This document shows, in pieces, positions 1-8,589 of a stretch of 64,000 nucleotides of DNA (the first letter of the stretch is position 1; every line of letters begins with the position of its first letter). The stretch lies in NCBI RefSeq assembly GCF_021513175.1, contig NZ_CP090953.1:2848501-2912500 (forward strand), written 5' to 3'. The notes under the pieces were generated by a model, which worked only from the letters and a program-made list of their open reading frames with translations, was not told the origin of the DNA and made no database searches. The position numbers were made by a program, and so were the translations under genes. This stretch comes from Sphingomonas sp. S2-65. Lineage in GTDB: Bacteria; Pseudomonadota; Alphaproteobacteria; Sphingomonadales; Sphingomonadaceae.

Positions 1-309
1 AGCCTGGCCGCGCCGTTCCTGCTTGAGGTTCCCGAGTCGCGGCATTGGCCGGCGATCGCCGCGGCGGCGGTTCTCGCGGTCGTGTCGCTGCTGTTCCTGT
101 CCTGGGCCTATGCCCGCGCAGAGGCGCAGATCCTGCTGAGCGTGGAATATACCGCCTTTATCTGGGCGGCGGTGATGGGCTGGCTGTTCTTCGGTGAGGC
201 CGTGACGCTGGTCACGGTGGCGGGCACGGTGCTGATCGTCGCCGGCTGCCTGCTCGCCGCGCGCAAGACCGTCCAACCTGTTCCAGAAGCCGAGATCGCC
301 ACCGCATGA
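1..309 (+). CDS. EamA/DMT-family transporter, C-terminal part (5' end outside window)
   Basis: The frame is open from the first base and ends in TGA at 307-309, giving the last 102 residues of a membrane protein. Three or four hydrophobic helices are visible. One contains the sequence SVEYTAFIWAAVMGWLFFGE, typical of the last part of an EamA (drug/metabolite transporter) repeat, where a helix is followed by F-x-G-E. The tail AARKTVQPVPEAE is short and polar, as expected after the last helix. The family exports or imports small metabolites across the inner membrane; the substrate cannot be read from this fragment. The stop overlaps the start of the next gene (ATGA), so the two are probably translated together. 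Confidence 0.8.
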   Translation, partial: SLAAPFLLEVPESRHWPAIAAAAVLAVVSLLFLSWAYARAEAQILLSVEYTAFIWAAVMGWLFFGEAVTLVTVAGTVLIVAGCLLAARKTVQPVPEAEIATA

Positions 310-782
310 CCCTTGTCCGACCCGCTCTACCCGCCGACGTGCCGCTGATCCTGCGCTTCGTGCGCGAGCTCGCCGAGTTCGAGCGCGAGCCCGACGCCGT
401 ACACGCCACCGAGCCGATGCTCGAGGAGGCGCTGTTCGGCGACCGTCCGGCGGCGGAAGCGGTGATAGCCGAGCATGACGGGCAGCCTGCCGGCTTTGCC
501 CTGTTCTTCCACAACTTCTCGACCTGGACCGGCCGCAGGGGCCTGTATCTCGAGGACCTCTACGTCACGCCCGACGCACGCGGTGCAGGCGTCGGCACCG
601 CGCTGCTCCGCCACCTGGCCGGTCTGGCGCTGGACCGCGGCTGCGGCCGGTTCGAATGGTCGGTGCTGGACTGGAACGAACCGGCGATCCGTTTCTACCG
701 CGCGATGGGCGCTACGGGCATGGACGAATGGCGGGTGCAGCGCGTCGCGGCCGATGCGCTGGTCGAGCTGGCGGGGCGCTGA
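306..782 (+). CDS. GNAT family N-acetyltransferase (SSAT-like)
   Basis: This 158-residue protein has the usual length and layout of a single-domain GCN5-related acetyltransferase, which moves an acetyl group from acetyl-CoA to an amine. The acetyl-CoA pyrophosphate loop is seen as RGAGVGTALL near residue 98, preceded by the beta-strand segment LYLEDLYVTPDAR. The segment WNEPAIRFYRAMGA is the typical C-terminal part. The LYLEDLYV and FYRAMGA segments resemble the diamine (spermidine/spermine or thialysine) acetyltransferase branch, but the substrate is inference. The start overlaps the stop of the upstream transporter by 4 bases, and the SMR gene follows after 2 bases, so all are probably in one transcript. 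Confidence 0.87.
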   Translation: MTLVRPALPADVPLILRFVRELAEFEREPDAVHATEPMLEEALFGDRPAAEAVIAEHDGQPAGFALFFHNFSTWTGRRGLYLEDLYVTPDARGAGVGTALLRHLAGLALDRGCGRFEWSVLDWNEPAIRFYRAMGATGMDEWRVQRVAADALVELAGR

Positions 783-784
783 AG

Positions 785-1105
785 ATGGCTTGGGCGCTCC
801 TCCTGCTCGGCGGCTGCTTCGAAGTGGGCTTCACGACCTGCCTCCGCTTCGTCGATGGCTTCCGCAACCTGCCCTGGACTCTGGGTTTCCTGGTGTCCGC
901 CGGCTTGTCGATGCTGCTGCTGGAACTGGCCGCCCGCACCATCCCGATGGGCACCGCCTATGTGGTCTGGGGCGGGATCGGTGCGCTGGGCACGGTGGTG
1001 GTCGGCATCCTGTGGTTCGGGGAGCCGGTCAATGCCGCGCGGATCGCGCTGATGCTGGTGCTCATTGCCTGTATCGGCGGGTTGCGGCTGGTCGGTAACG
1101 GCTGA
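785..1105 (+). CDS. SMR-family small multidrug/guanidinium-type exporter (SugE/Gdx-like)
   Basis: The product is 106 residues with four hydrophobic helices, the exact size of small multidrug resistance proteins, which act as dual-topology dimers in the inner membrane and exchange a cationic substrate for protons. The essential glutamate is Glu13 in GGCFEVGF. The second landmark is GTAYVVWGGIGALGTVVVG followed by WFGEP, the GG-W-FxEP region of SMR proteins. The C-E-V context at the start resembles the SugE/Gdx group, which exports guanidinium or quaternary ammonium ions, but no guanidine riboswitch is seen upstream. The ATG at 785 is chosen because it gives the canonical N-terminus. The stop overlaps the next start by one base (TGATG). 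Confidence 0.85.
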   Translation: MAWALLLLGGCFEVGFTTCLRFVDGFRNLPWTLGFLVSAGLSMLLLELAARTIPMGTAYVVWGGIGALGTVVVGILWFGEPVNAARIALMLVLIACIGGLRLVGNG

Positions 1106-1452
1106 TGGCGGTCGATCAGGGCATCGTGGAGTGGGTGCGCGAGGCGCTGGAGCCGATCGGCAGCGTGACCCTGCGACGGATGATGGGTGGGGCGACGCTC
1201 TACCTGGACGGCACGGTGTTCGCGCTGGTTACGCAGGACGCACTCTGGTTCAAGGCGGACGCGCAAAGCGACGCGCTGTGGGACGATGCCGGAAGCGAGC
1301 GCTTCACCTATGAAGCCGCCGGCACGGTCAAATCGATGAACTACCGCCGCGCGCCGTCCGACGTTTATGACGATCCCGAGGCCATGCAGAAATGGGCGGC
1401 GTTGGCGGTTGCAGCCGGCCAACGCGCGCCCATCAAGCGCAAGCGCCGCTGA
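1105..1452 (+). CDS. TfoX/Sxy N-terminal-domain protein
   Basis: This 115-residue protein matches the TfoX N-terminal domain: an RRMMGGATLYLDGTVFALV hairpin, then LWFKAD and SMNYRRAP, in the order seen in that family. Only the N-terminal domain is present; the C-terminal domain of E. coli Sxy/TfoX is missing, as is common in alphaproteobacterial homologues. In gammaproteobacteria TfoX acts with CRP to induce competence genes; here that role is not supported by neighbours and the function is open. The C-terminus is basic (IKRKRR). The gene starts within the stop of the SMR gene and ends 3 bases before the end of the convergent ppa gene. Confidence 0.8.
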   Translation: MAVDQGIVEWVREALEPIGSVTLRRMMGGATLYLDGTVFALVTQDALWFKADAQSDALWDDAGSERFTYEAAGTVKSMNYRRAPSDVYDDPEAMQKWAALAVAAGQRAPIKRKRR

Positions 1453-1455
1453 GCC

Positions 1456-2040
1456 TCAGCCCTGCGGCGTGTCCACGCCGGTCTGGTCGACCGATTCCTT
1501 TGCCGCGGCCTTGTCCTGGTCGTAGCGCTCGATCGCTTCCAGGGTGATCCGGCGCGCATCGTCGGCGCCGCCCCAGGTGCCGACCCGCACCCACTTCTTC
1601 TTTTCCAGGTCCTTATAGTGGGTGAAGAAGTGCTCGATCTGCTCCATCACGATGCTGGGCAGGTCGTCCTTCTCGTCGATGTCCGAATAATAAGGGAAGG
1701 TCTTGTCGTCGGGGACGCAGACGAGCTTCTCGTCGCCGCCGGCTTCGTCTTCCAGGTTCAGCACCGCGATCGGCCGCGCGCGCACGACGCAGCCGGGAAC
1801 GAACGGCGAGCGTGCGATCACCAGCGCGTCGAGCGGATCGCCGTCGGGCGAGAGCGTGTGCGGCACGAAGCCATAGTTCGCCGGATAGCGCATCGGCGTG
1901 TGCAGGATGCGGTCGACGAACAAGGCGCCCGACGCCTTGTCGAACTCGTACTTCACCGGCTCGCCGCCGACCGGCACTTCGATGATCACGTTGAGGGTGT
2001 GCGGCGGATTGTCGCCGACGGGAATCAAGTCGATGCGCAT
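1456..2040 (-). CDS. ppa: Inorganic pyrophosphatase (family I)
   Basis: The 194-residue product is a soluble family I pyrophosphatase, which hydrolyses PPi to two phosphates and so drives biosynthetic reactions. The family signature is present as DGDPLDALV, with the three metal-binding aspartates. The N-terminal PVGGEPVKYEFDKASGALFV segment and PMRYPANYGFVPHTL are also characteristic. The length is slightly above the 175 residues of the E. coli enzyme because of a charged C-terminal tail (DKAAAKESVDQTG). The ATG at 2040 gives the standard N-terminus MRIDLIPVGDNPP. The gene lies downstream of the M61 peptidase on the same strand with a 33-base gap. Confidence 0.96.
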   Translation of the reverse strand: MRIDLIPVGDNPPHTLNVIIEVPVGGEPVKYEFDKASGALFVDRILHTPMRYPANYGFVPHTLSPDGDPLDALVIARSPFVPGCVVRARPIAVLNLEDEAGGDEKLVCVPDDKTFPYYSDIDEKDDLPSIVMEQIEHFFTHYKDLEKKKWVRVGTWGGADDARRITLEAIERYDQDKAAAKESVDQTGVDTPQG

Positions 2041-2073
2041 GTAGAACCCTGTCGTTTGAAGCTCAGCCCGGCG

Positions 2074-3966
2074 TCAGCGGGGCTGGAGCAGCTTGTCGAG
2101 ACCAGCCTCTCCCGAGGCGGTCTTCACGAGGTGCGGATAGCGTAGCCCCCCGTGATAGTCGATGGACACTTCGCGGAAACGATCACCGCTCTTGAGCATC
2201 AGCTTGATTGCGGCGGTGTCGTCGTTGGCGCGCTTGACGGCGCTCACCAGCCGCTCGGGCGTGTAGCCGCGGCCGTTCACCGCCACGATCTCGTCGCCCA
2301 GGTCGATGCCGGCGTTGAAGGCCGGGCTGTCCCAGGCGACGCTGGAAATCCCGCTCTTGCCGAGCGTCAGGCCCAGGGAATAAGCGAGGTCGGTGGTCGG
2401 CCCGCGGCCGGTCTTGTTGGGCTGGTCGGTGTAGACCAGCTTGTAGCCGTTGCGCTCGAACCCGCCGGCCGGGGCGCGCTTGGAGACGCCGTGCAGCCGC
2501 TCGTTGAGCAGCGTGCGCCAGTCATAGGGCTGGATGGCGTTGAGCGTGCTGACGATGTCGTCGAAGGTGTAGGTGACTTCGCCATAATCGCCATCGCGCA
2601 GGCCGAAGAAGCGGCGTGCGAAATCGTCGATCGACTTGGTGCCGCCCGAACGCTCGCGCAGGATGGAGTCGACTTCCATCCATACCAGCAGGCCTTCGTT
2701 GTAATAATCCTCCGAGCGCTGCCAGCCGACCCAGCCCTTGGGCGCGCGGGCGGTGATGACCGGATCGTTGGTGGTGTCGATCAGCGGGCGCCATTCGCGC
2801 GCCGGCCGGTTATCGAGGCTCGCCAGGATCGAGGCATAGGCCTCCAGCGTGTCTTCCTTGCTCACCAGGCCGGAGCGGGCCTGGAAGACATAGCCCCAGA
2901 ACTGAGTCTGGCCTTCATACACCCAGAGCGACTTGCCGCGGGTCGGGGTGCGGTAATCGGGCGCCCACAGCTCGGCGCCGCGGCGGAACTTGCCGTCCCA
3001 GCTATGGGTGTATTCGTGCGGCAGCAGGTTGCGCGAGCCCGGGCCTTCTTCCCACTTGGTGAAATAGCCGGGCTGGACGCCGTTCTCCGAACTGCGGTGA
3101 TGCTCCAGGCCGATGCCGCCCAGTTCCTCGCTGATCGAGAGCAGGAAATGGTAGCGGTCGTACTGCTGGGTGCCCATCGCCTTGACGGCCTGCTGCACCA
3201 GCCGCTTGTGCGCTTCGATCTGCTCGGGCTTGGCCTCCAGCTCCTCGGGCGTGTCGGCGAACACGTCGAGCGTCACCCGGTCGGACAGCGGGAAGGCGCG
3301 GTAATAGCGCCCGGCCAGCACCGGCGAGTCCATCAGCGTGTCATAGGTGGTCTTGTCATAAGTGACGGTGGAATCGACCGCCCTGGACGGTAGGCCCGAC
3401 GCCGCCGACCAGCCGTCGGGATACTTCACCCGCGCCTGGATCGGGATGCGGCGCACGAAATAGCCTGCCGGATAGAGGCTGAGCGAGTTGAACTGCAGGC
3501 TCATCATGTCCGGGGTCATGACGATGCGGCCCTGCTCGGGCTTGGTCGCGGAGATGAACTGGAATTGCACGTCCAGCTTCTTCGCGCCCGACGGCACGTC
3601 GATATGGAAGGCGAAGACATCGACATCGTCGCGCGTCCAGGGCAGGCGCTTGCCATTGGCCATGATCTGGAGCCCGGCCAGCTTCTCGATCTCGCCGCGC
3701 GGGCCATGCTTGCCGGGCAGCCATTTGGGGAACAGCAGCACCATGTGGCCGCTCTTGGCGACCGGAATGGTTTCCTTGACCTGGAAGATGCCCTGCTGGG
3801 TGTTGGTCGCGTCGATCTCGAGCTTGATCGTGCCTGGATAATCCACGTCGCGCGCCGCCGGGATGGTGTCGACGATCGCGACCGGCTGAGGCGCGGAGTT
3901 CTGCGCGGCGGCGGGCGCCGTCGTGGTGGCGAGCAACAAGGCGGCGAAGGACAGCGCACGGTGCAT
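2074..3966 (-). CDS. Exported M61-family metallopeptidase with PDZ domain
   Basis: A signal peptide (MHRALSFAALLLATTTAPAAAQ) leads a 630-residue protein that is probably periplasmic. The zinc motif HEYTH is at residues 317-321, with the third ligand expected in WVYEGQTQFWGY downstream; this spacing is that of M61 (glycyl aminopeptidase) proteins. A C-terminal PDZ domain contains SVAWDSPAFNAGIDLGDEI followed by VAVNG, typical of substrate-binding PDZ modules. The ATG at 3966 is chosen because it gives a clean signal peptide; longer in-frame starts at 4008 and 4092 would bury it. M61 enzymes remove N-terminal glycine, alanine or acidic residues from peptides. The gene is divergent from the membrane methyltransferase at 4091. 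Confidence 0.9.
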   Translation of the reverse strand: MHRALSFAALLLATTTAPAAAQNSAPQPVAIVDTIPAARDVDYPGTIKLEIDATNTQQGIFQVKETIPVAKSGHMVLLFPKWLPGKHGPRGEIEKLAGLQIMANGKRLPWTRDDVDVFAFHIDVPSGAKKLDVQFQFISATKPEQGRIVMTPDMMSLQFNSLSLYPAGYFVRRIPIQARVKYPDGWSAASGLPSRAVDSTVTYDKTTYDTLMDSPVLAGRYYRAFPLSDRVTLDVFADTPEELEAKPEQIEAHKRLVQQAVKAMGTQQYDRYHFLLSISEELGGIGLEHHRSSENGVQPGYFTKWEEGPGSRNLLPHEYTHSWDGKFRRGAELWAPDYRTPTRGKSLWVYEGQTQFWGYVFQARSGLVSKEDTLEAYASILASLDNRPAREWRPLIDTTNDPVITARAPKGWVGWQRSEDYYNEGLLVWMEVDSILRERSGGTKSIDDFARRFFGLRDGDYGEVTYTFDDIVSTLNAIQPYDWRTLLNERLHGVSKRAPAGGFERNGYKLVYTDQPNKTGRGPTTDLAYSLGLTLGKSGISSVAWDSPAFNAGIDLGDEIVAVNGRGYTPERLVSAVKRANDDTAAIKLMLKSGDRFREVSIDYHGGLRYPHLVKTASGEAGLDKLLQPR

Positions 3967-4090
3967 CAGGAAGCGACCCCCTATGGTCTTCAAAGGAACG
4001 GCCGACATAGGCCCTTGATTCGGCTGCGGTAAAGCGCCGCGTGACGCCGCTTCACCGCTCCCTAACCATTGCCGGCTAGATGTTTCGGCC

Positions 4091-5386
4091 ATGTATCACG
4101 ATCCCGCATTGGCTGGTGCCGCCAGGGCCGATCTCCGCCCGCGCTCGGCGGTGAGCCACGGGGTCGGCCTGAGCGGGCTGGCCGGCCTGCTGGCCTGGAT
4201 GCTGGTGGCGCATCATTTCGGCATGGACGGCCCCTATGCGGCGCTGGTCGGTGTCGCCGCCTGCGCTGCGCCGATGGTGCTGTGGTCGCTGCTCGTCGAC
4301 AAGGTGCACCGCAATGCCAGCACCGGGATCGACTGGGCGCATGTCCGCCCCCGGCGCGAGACGTGGGACATCTCGGTGACCAAGCTCACCGGGCTGTGGC
4401 TCACCTGGGGCGGGATGGCGGCGATCTTCGCGCTGTTCCGCGTGTGGTGGGATACGCGCTACGCCAATTATCCCTTTGCGCTCACCTGCCTTGGCCTCGC
4501 TGCACCGGTGCTGTTCGTATCTTCGATCCCCTATGTACTCTGGCTCGACCGGCGGCTGGTGGAGCCGAGGGACGGTGCCTGGTCGCTCGGCGCCTGGCTG
4601 ATGGGCGTCCCCGGCCATGACATGGCCGCGATCCACAACCACCTGCGCAGCTGGGCGGTGAAGGGCTTCTTCCTGGCGTTCATGATCGGCGTCGTGCCGA
4701 CGGGTTTCGGGCAGGTGATCGCCGCGGACCCGCGCGAGCTTCTCAAGAACCCGCTGGCGCTGGTCGGCTATTGCGTGACCTTCATGTTCGTCGTCGACGT
4801 GGCTTTCGCCACTGCGGGGTACATCCTCACCTTCCGCCCGCTCGACTCGCACATTCGCAGCGCCAATCCGTTTGCGGCGGGTTGGGCCGCGGCGCTGATC
4901 TGCTATCCGCCCTTCGTGCTGATGGGGGAGGGCGGGGTGCTCGACTATCATCCCGGCAGCGCCGACTGGACGCAGTGGCTGGCGGGCCATGACTGGTTGA
5001 TGGCAGCCGTCGGAGTCGCACTGGTGGCGCTCACCGCCATCTATGCGTCGGCGACCGTGGCGTTCGGGCTGCGCTTCTCCAACCTCACCCATCGCGGCAT
5101 CCTGACGCATGGCCCTTATGCCTGGAGCCGGCACCCGGCCTATCTGTCGAAGAACCTGTTCTGGTGGCTTTCGACCATGCCGTTCCTCGCCACCACCGGC
5201 TGGATCGATGCGATCCGCAACACCGCCGTGATGGCGGCGGTCAGCGGCGTCTATTATTGGCGGGCGCGCACCGAGGAGCGTCACCTCGGCGCCGACCCAG
5301 CCTACCAGGCGTATTCCGGGTGGAGCGAACGCAACGCGCCGGTACCGCGGCTCCTCGCCAAGCTGAGCGGCAGCCGAAGCGCTTAG
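4091..5386 (+). CDS. Large membrane protein with C-terminal isoprenylcysteine-methyltransferase-like (ICMT/PEMT) domain
   Basis: The 431-residue protein has about nine to ten hydrophobic helices. The last 120 residues carry the ICMT/PEMT-type SAM-binding region: HGPYAWSRHPAYLSKNLFWW, then a helix, then RTEERHLGADPAYQAY. These correspond to the conserved RHPxY and E(E/R)xL...Y segments of integral membrane methyltransferases. Typical bacterial ICMT-like proteins are 150-250 residues, so the N-terminal 300 residues are an extra multi-helix module with no domain I recognise. The target (a lipid, thiol or membrane-bound metabolite) is unknown. The 3' end overlaps the convergent gshA end by 4 bases. 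Confidence 0.72.
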   Translation: MYHDPALAGAARADLRPRSAVSHGVGLSGLAGLLAWMLVAHHFGMDGPYAALVGVAACAAPMVLWSLLVDKVHRNASTGIDWAHVRPRRETWDISVTKLTGLWLTWGGMAAIFALFRVWWDTRYANYPFALTCLGLAAPVLFVSSIPYVLWLDRRLVEPRDGAWSLGAWLMGVPGHDMAAIHNHLRSWAVKGFFLAFMIGVVPTGFGQVIAADPRELLKNPLALVGYCVTFMFVVDVAFATAGYILTFRPLDSHIRSANPFAAGWAAALICYPPFVLMGEGGVLDYHPGSADWTQWLAGHDWLMAAVGVALVALTAIYASATVAFGLRFSNLTHRGILTHGPYAWSRHPAYLSKNLFWWLSTMPFLATTGWIDAIRNTAVMAAVSGVYYWRARTEERHLGADPAYQAYSGWSERNAPVPRLLAKLSGSRSA

Positions 5387-6759
5387 AACTTCGCCTCTTC
5401 GTACACGCGGCTGATGTCGCCGTTCCAATCGCCGTTGAAGCGGTCGAGCAGCACCTGTGCCGGCACCTTGCCGGTCCGCACGATCTCGCGAAGCGGATCG
5501 AGGAAGCCGCTCTCATTGTCGCCAGAGGCGTTCATCCGCGCGCGCGCCTTCAGCCCCGCGGTGGCGATGTCCAGCACCTGCCCGGCAACGTCCTTCAGCG
5601 TACCGCCGCCAGGCAGCGGCGCATCCAGCCCGAGCTTCGGCACCGCACTGCGCAGCGCCTCGCGGCCCTCCATCGACCAGTTCTTGACCAGGTCCCACGC
5701 CGCATCGAGCGCTCCCTGGTCGTAGAGAAGCCCGACCCACAAGGCCGGCAGCGCGCAGATGCGGCCCCAGCGTCCGCCATCGGCCCCGCGCATTTCCAGG
5801 AAGGTCTTCAGCCGCACTTCGGGGAAGGCAGTCGACAGATGGTCGGCCCAATCCTCCATGGTCGGCTTCTGGCCGGGATAGGCAGGCAGCTTCCCTGCCA
5901 GGAAGTCGCGGAAGCTCTGTCCGGCAGCATCGATATACTGGCCGTCGCGGTAGACGAAGTACATCGGCACATCGAGCGCGTAGTCGACATAGCGCTCATA
6001 GCCGAAGCCATCCTCGAACACGAAGGGCAGCATGCCCGTGCGCGCCGGATCGGTGTCGGACCAGATATGGCTGCGATAGGACAGGAAGCCGTTCGGCTTG
6101 CCCTCGGTGAAGGGTGAATTCGCAAAGAGCGCGGTCGCCAGCGGCTGCAGCGCCAGCCCCACGCGGAACTTCTTGGCCATGTCGGCCTCGGACGCATAGT
6201 CCAGGTTCACCTGGATCGTGCAGGTGCGCAGCATCATGTCGAGGCCCATGCTGCCCACCCGCGGCATGTGGTTCAGCATGATCTTGTACCGCCCCTTGGG
6301 CATGATCGGCAGTTCGGCGCGGGTCTTGTCGTGCCACATGCCCAGGCCGAGGAAACCGATCCCCAGCTTGTCGCCGACTTCCTTGACCTGCTTCAAGTGA
6401 CGGCCGGTCTCGGCGCACGTGGCGTGCAGGTCTTCCAGCGGCGCGCCCGACAGCTCGAACTGGCCGGCGGGCTCCAGGCTGATCGCGCCATCTGGCCCCG
6501 ACAGGGCGATGATGTTCTCGCCCTCATAGACCGGCTTCCAGCCGAACTGGGTGAGGCCGATCAGCAGCGCGTGGATGCCGCCCGGCTCCTCATAGCTGGG
6601 CGCGCGGTGGTCGGGCGTCTTCCAGTACACGAATTTCTCGTGCTCGGTGCCGATGCGCCAGCGGTCCGCGGGCTTTTCGCCGCGGGCGAAATATTCGACG
6701 AGTTGGGAACGGTGCTCGATGACCGCTGCGCTGCTGTTCGAACCGGTCTTCGTGCTCAT
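5383..6759 (-). CDS. gshA: Glutamate-cysteine ligase (plant/alphaproteobacterial type)
   Basis: The 458-residue product belongs to the third GshA class, shared by alphaproteobacteria and plants, and makes gamma-glutamylcysteine from glutamate, cysteine and ATP, the first step of glutathione synthesis. Recognisable segments are RIGTEHEKFV near the N-terminus, the ISLEPAGQFELSGAP stretch (glutamate and ATP-site region), PKGRYKIMLNHMP, and LKTFLEMRGADGG. Length and motif order agree with full-length family members. The ATG at 6759 gives MSTKTGSNSSAA followed by the conserved core. It shares its strand with rsmE, 39 bases upstream, and may be cotranscribed with it. Confidence 0.93.
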   Translation of the reverse strand: MSTKTGSNSSAAVIEHRSQLVEYFARGEKPADRWRIGTEHEKFVYWKTPDHRAPSYEEPGGIHALLIGLTQFGWKPVYEGENIIALSGPDGAISLEPAGQFELSGAPLEDLHATCAETGRHLKQVKEVGDKLGIGFLGLGMWHDKTRAELPIMPKGRYKIMLNHMPRVGSMGLDMMLRTCTIQVNLDYASEADMAKKFRVGLALQPLATALFANSPFTEGKPNGFLSYRSHIWSDTDPARTGMLPFVFEDGFGYERYVDYALDVPMYFVYRDGQYIDAAGQSFRDFLAGKLPAYPGQKPTMEDWADHLSTAFPEVRLKTFLEMRGADGGRWGRICALPALWVGLLYDQGALDAAWDLVKNWSMEGREALRSAVPKLGLDAPLPGGGTLKDVAGQVLDIATAGLKARARMNASGDNESGFLDPLREIVRTGKVPAQVLLDRFNGDWNGDISRVYEEAKF

Positions 6760-6798
6760 CCGCGGCCCCTTAGCGGCGGGCGATTGGCCGCGCCAGTG

Positions 6799-7557
6799 TC
6801 AATCTATACCGTTCGGTTGCCAGTCGCCGGCAACCCCCATCCACAACGCCATCGCCGCCGCCGCCGCGGTCTCGGCCCGCAGGATGCGGGGGCCAAGCCC
6901 GACGCCGACCGCCTGGGGAAGCGCGCGGATCGCCGCGCGCTCCTCCTCGTCGAAACCGCCTTCGGGGCCGACCAGAATCGCCGCCGGCCCGGCACGCGAA
7001 CGCATGGCATGCGCCGCCGGCTCCCCGCCATTTTCGTCGGCGAAGAACAGCGTTCGATCCGCGGGCCAGTCGCGCAGCAGCGCGGGAAGCTTCACCGGCT
7101 CGACCAGCTCGGGCAGCGCGGTGCGCCCGCATTGCTCCGCGGCCTCGATCATGTGCGCGCGCAGCCGCTCCAGGTTCAGCCGGTCGACCACGGTGCGCCG
7201 AGTCAGCACCGGCGCCAGCCGCGCCGCGCCGAGCTCGCAGGCTTTCTCGGCGACCCAGTCGATCCGCCCCTTCTTGATCGGCGCGGCGCATAGCCACAGG
7301 TCGGGCACCGGCTCACGCTCGCGCAGCCGTTCGGTCAGTTCGAGCACCAGGTCGCGCTTGCCGACATGGCGTGCGATCCCCAGCCATTCCCCGGTGATGT
7401 CGTCGAACAGCTTGACCGGATCGCCGTCCTTTATCCGCATGACCTGGACCAAATAATGCGCCTGCGGTCCCGCGATGCGGATCTCGCCTGGCGCAAGCGC
7501 GTCCTCGACGAACAGGCGGGGCGTGGATTGCGGCGGCCAGGCGGGTGTAGCGGGCAT
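6799..7557 (-). CDS. rsmE: 16S rRNA (uracil-1498-N3)-methyltransferase
   Basis: The 252-residue protein is an RsmE-type SPOUT methyltransferase, which methylates N3 of U1498 in 16S rRNA using SAM. The knotted C-terminal domain shows AAILVGPEGGFDEEE and GLGPRILRAETA, the two SAM-binding loops of the family. The N-terminal PUA-like region contains RLFVEDALAPGEI and HYLVQVMRIKDGDPVKLFD. The start ATG at 7557 gives the short leader MPATPAWPPQSTPRLFVE. It is divergent from ubiA, with 80 bases between the start codons. Confidence 0.94.
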   Translation of the reverse strand: MPATPAWPPQSTPRLFVEDALAPGEIRIAGPQAHYLVQVMRIKDGDPVKLFDDITGEWLGIARHVGKRDLVLELTERLREREPVPDLWLCAAPIKKGRIDWVAEKACELGAARLAPVLTRRTVVDRLNLERLRAHMIEAAEQCGRTALPELVEPVKLPALLRDWPADRTLFFADENGGEPAAHAMRSRAGPAAILVGPEGGFDEEERAAIRALPQAVGVGLGPRILRAETAAAAAMALWMGVAGDWQPNGID

Positions 7558-7637
7558 GTCATCGCTCTAGAAGCGGTGGAGCCGCACGGCAATGACAGCC
7601 GGCTTGAGCACGGGCCGGGCGCTGATATGGAAGAACC

Positions 7638-8558
7638 ATGTCCGTGCCTGTCCCCGATCCGATCGTCCCCGACACCGAGCATCGCGGCCTGATCCGGCTG
7701 CTGCCCGCCGCCGCGCGCCCGTTCGCGCTGCTCGCCCGCTTCGATCGGCCGATCGGCTGGTGGCTGCTCTTCTGGCCGGGTGCCTGGGCGATCGCGCTCT
7801 CCGGCAACGCCCTCGCGCGCTGGGACCTGATCCTGTGGTTCCTGCTCGGCAGCATCGCGATGCGCGGCGCGGGGTGCGTCTACAACGACATCGTCGACCG
7901 CGATCTCGACCGGCAAGTGGCGCGCACTGCCAGCCGCCCGCTCGCCAGCGGTGCGGTTAGCCTCAAGGCGGCGTGGCTCTTCCTGCTCGCGCTCTGCGCG
8001 ATCGGGCTGGTGGTGCTCGTCCAGCTCAGCGTCACCGGCATGGCCGTGTCGGTGGCCAGCATCGCGCTGGTTGCGGCCTATCCGTTCATGAAGCGGATCA
8101 CCTGGTGGCCCCAGGCCTGGCTCGGGCTGGTATTCTCCTGGGCGGCGCTGGTCGGCTGGGCCGAAGCACCCGATGCCGAGTGGCTGCCGGGGCTGCTGCT
8201 CTACGCCGGCTGCATCTTCTGGGTGATCGGCTACGACACGATCTACGCGCTGCAGGATGTCGAGGATGATGCGCTGGTGGGGGTCCGCTCTTCCGCACGC
8301 CGGCTGGGTGCCAGGGTGCGTCCTGGTGTCGCCGGCTTCTATGCGCTGGCGCTGGCGCTGTGGGGCGCGGCGTTCTGGCAGCTTCGCCCCGATGCGCTGG
8401 CGCTGGCGGCGCTGGTGCCCGCGGCGCTGCACCTTGGGTGGCAGGTCGCGACATTGGTGCCTGCCGACGGCGCCAACGCGCTGCGCCGCTTCCGCGCCAA
8501 CCGCAATGCCGGACTGTTGATGTTCGCCGCGTGCTTCGTGGTCGGCCAGACTCTTTGA
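7638..8558 (+). CDS. ubiA: 4-hydroxybenzoate polyprenyltransferase
   Basis: The 306-residue integral membrane protein attaches the polyprenyl tail to 4-hydroxybenzoate in ubiquinone synthesis. Both aspartate-rich motifs of UbiA are present: NDIVDRDLDRQVARTASRPL (N-D-x-x-D-x-x-x-D, binding Mg-diphosphate) and YALQDVEDDALVGVRSSA. Eight to nine hydrophobic helices can be counted. A short leader precedes the conserved LARFDRPIGWWLLFWPGAW helix. A GGAAGA element precedes the ATG. The gene is followed after 31 bases by pmbA on the same strand. Confidence 0.95.
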   Translation: MSVPVPDPIVPDTEHRGLIRLLPAAARPFALLARFDRPIGWWLLFWPGAWAIALSGNALARWDLILWFLLGSIAMRGAGCVYNDIVDRDLDRQVARTASRPLASGAVSLKAAWLFLLALCAIGLVVLVQLSVTGMAVSVASIALVAAYPFMKRITWWPQAWLGLVFSWAALVGWAEAPDAEWLPGLLLYAGCIFWVIGYDTIYALQDVEDDALVGVRSSARRLGARVRPGVAGFYALALALWGAAFWQLRPDALALAALVPAALHLGWQVATLVPADGANALRRFRANRNAGLLMFAACFVVGQTL

Positions 8559-8589
8559 CCTTCGGCGTCCGCGTACCTAAGTCGCGGCG

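Noticed and set aside
785..1105. Guanidine riboswitch control of the SMR gene
   Set aside because: Only 2 bases separate it from the upstream gene and no leader exists in which a riboswitch could fold.
4076..5428. Antisense open frame across the membrane methyltransferase gene
   Set aside because: The sense strand encodes clear membrane helices and an ICMT motif; the antisense product is Arg/His-rich with no family features.
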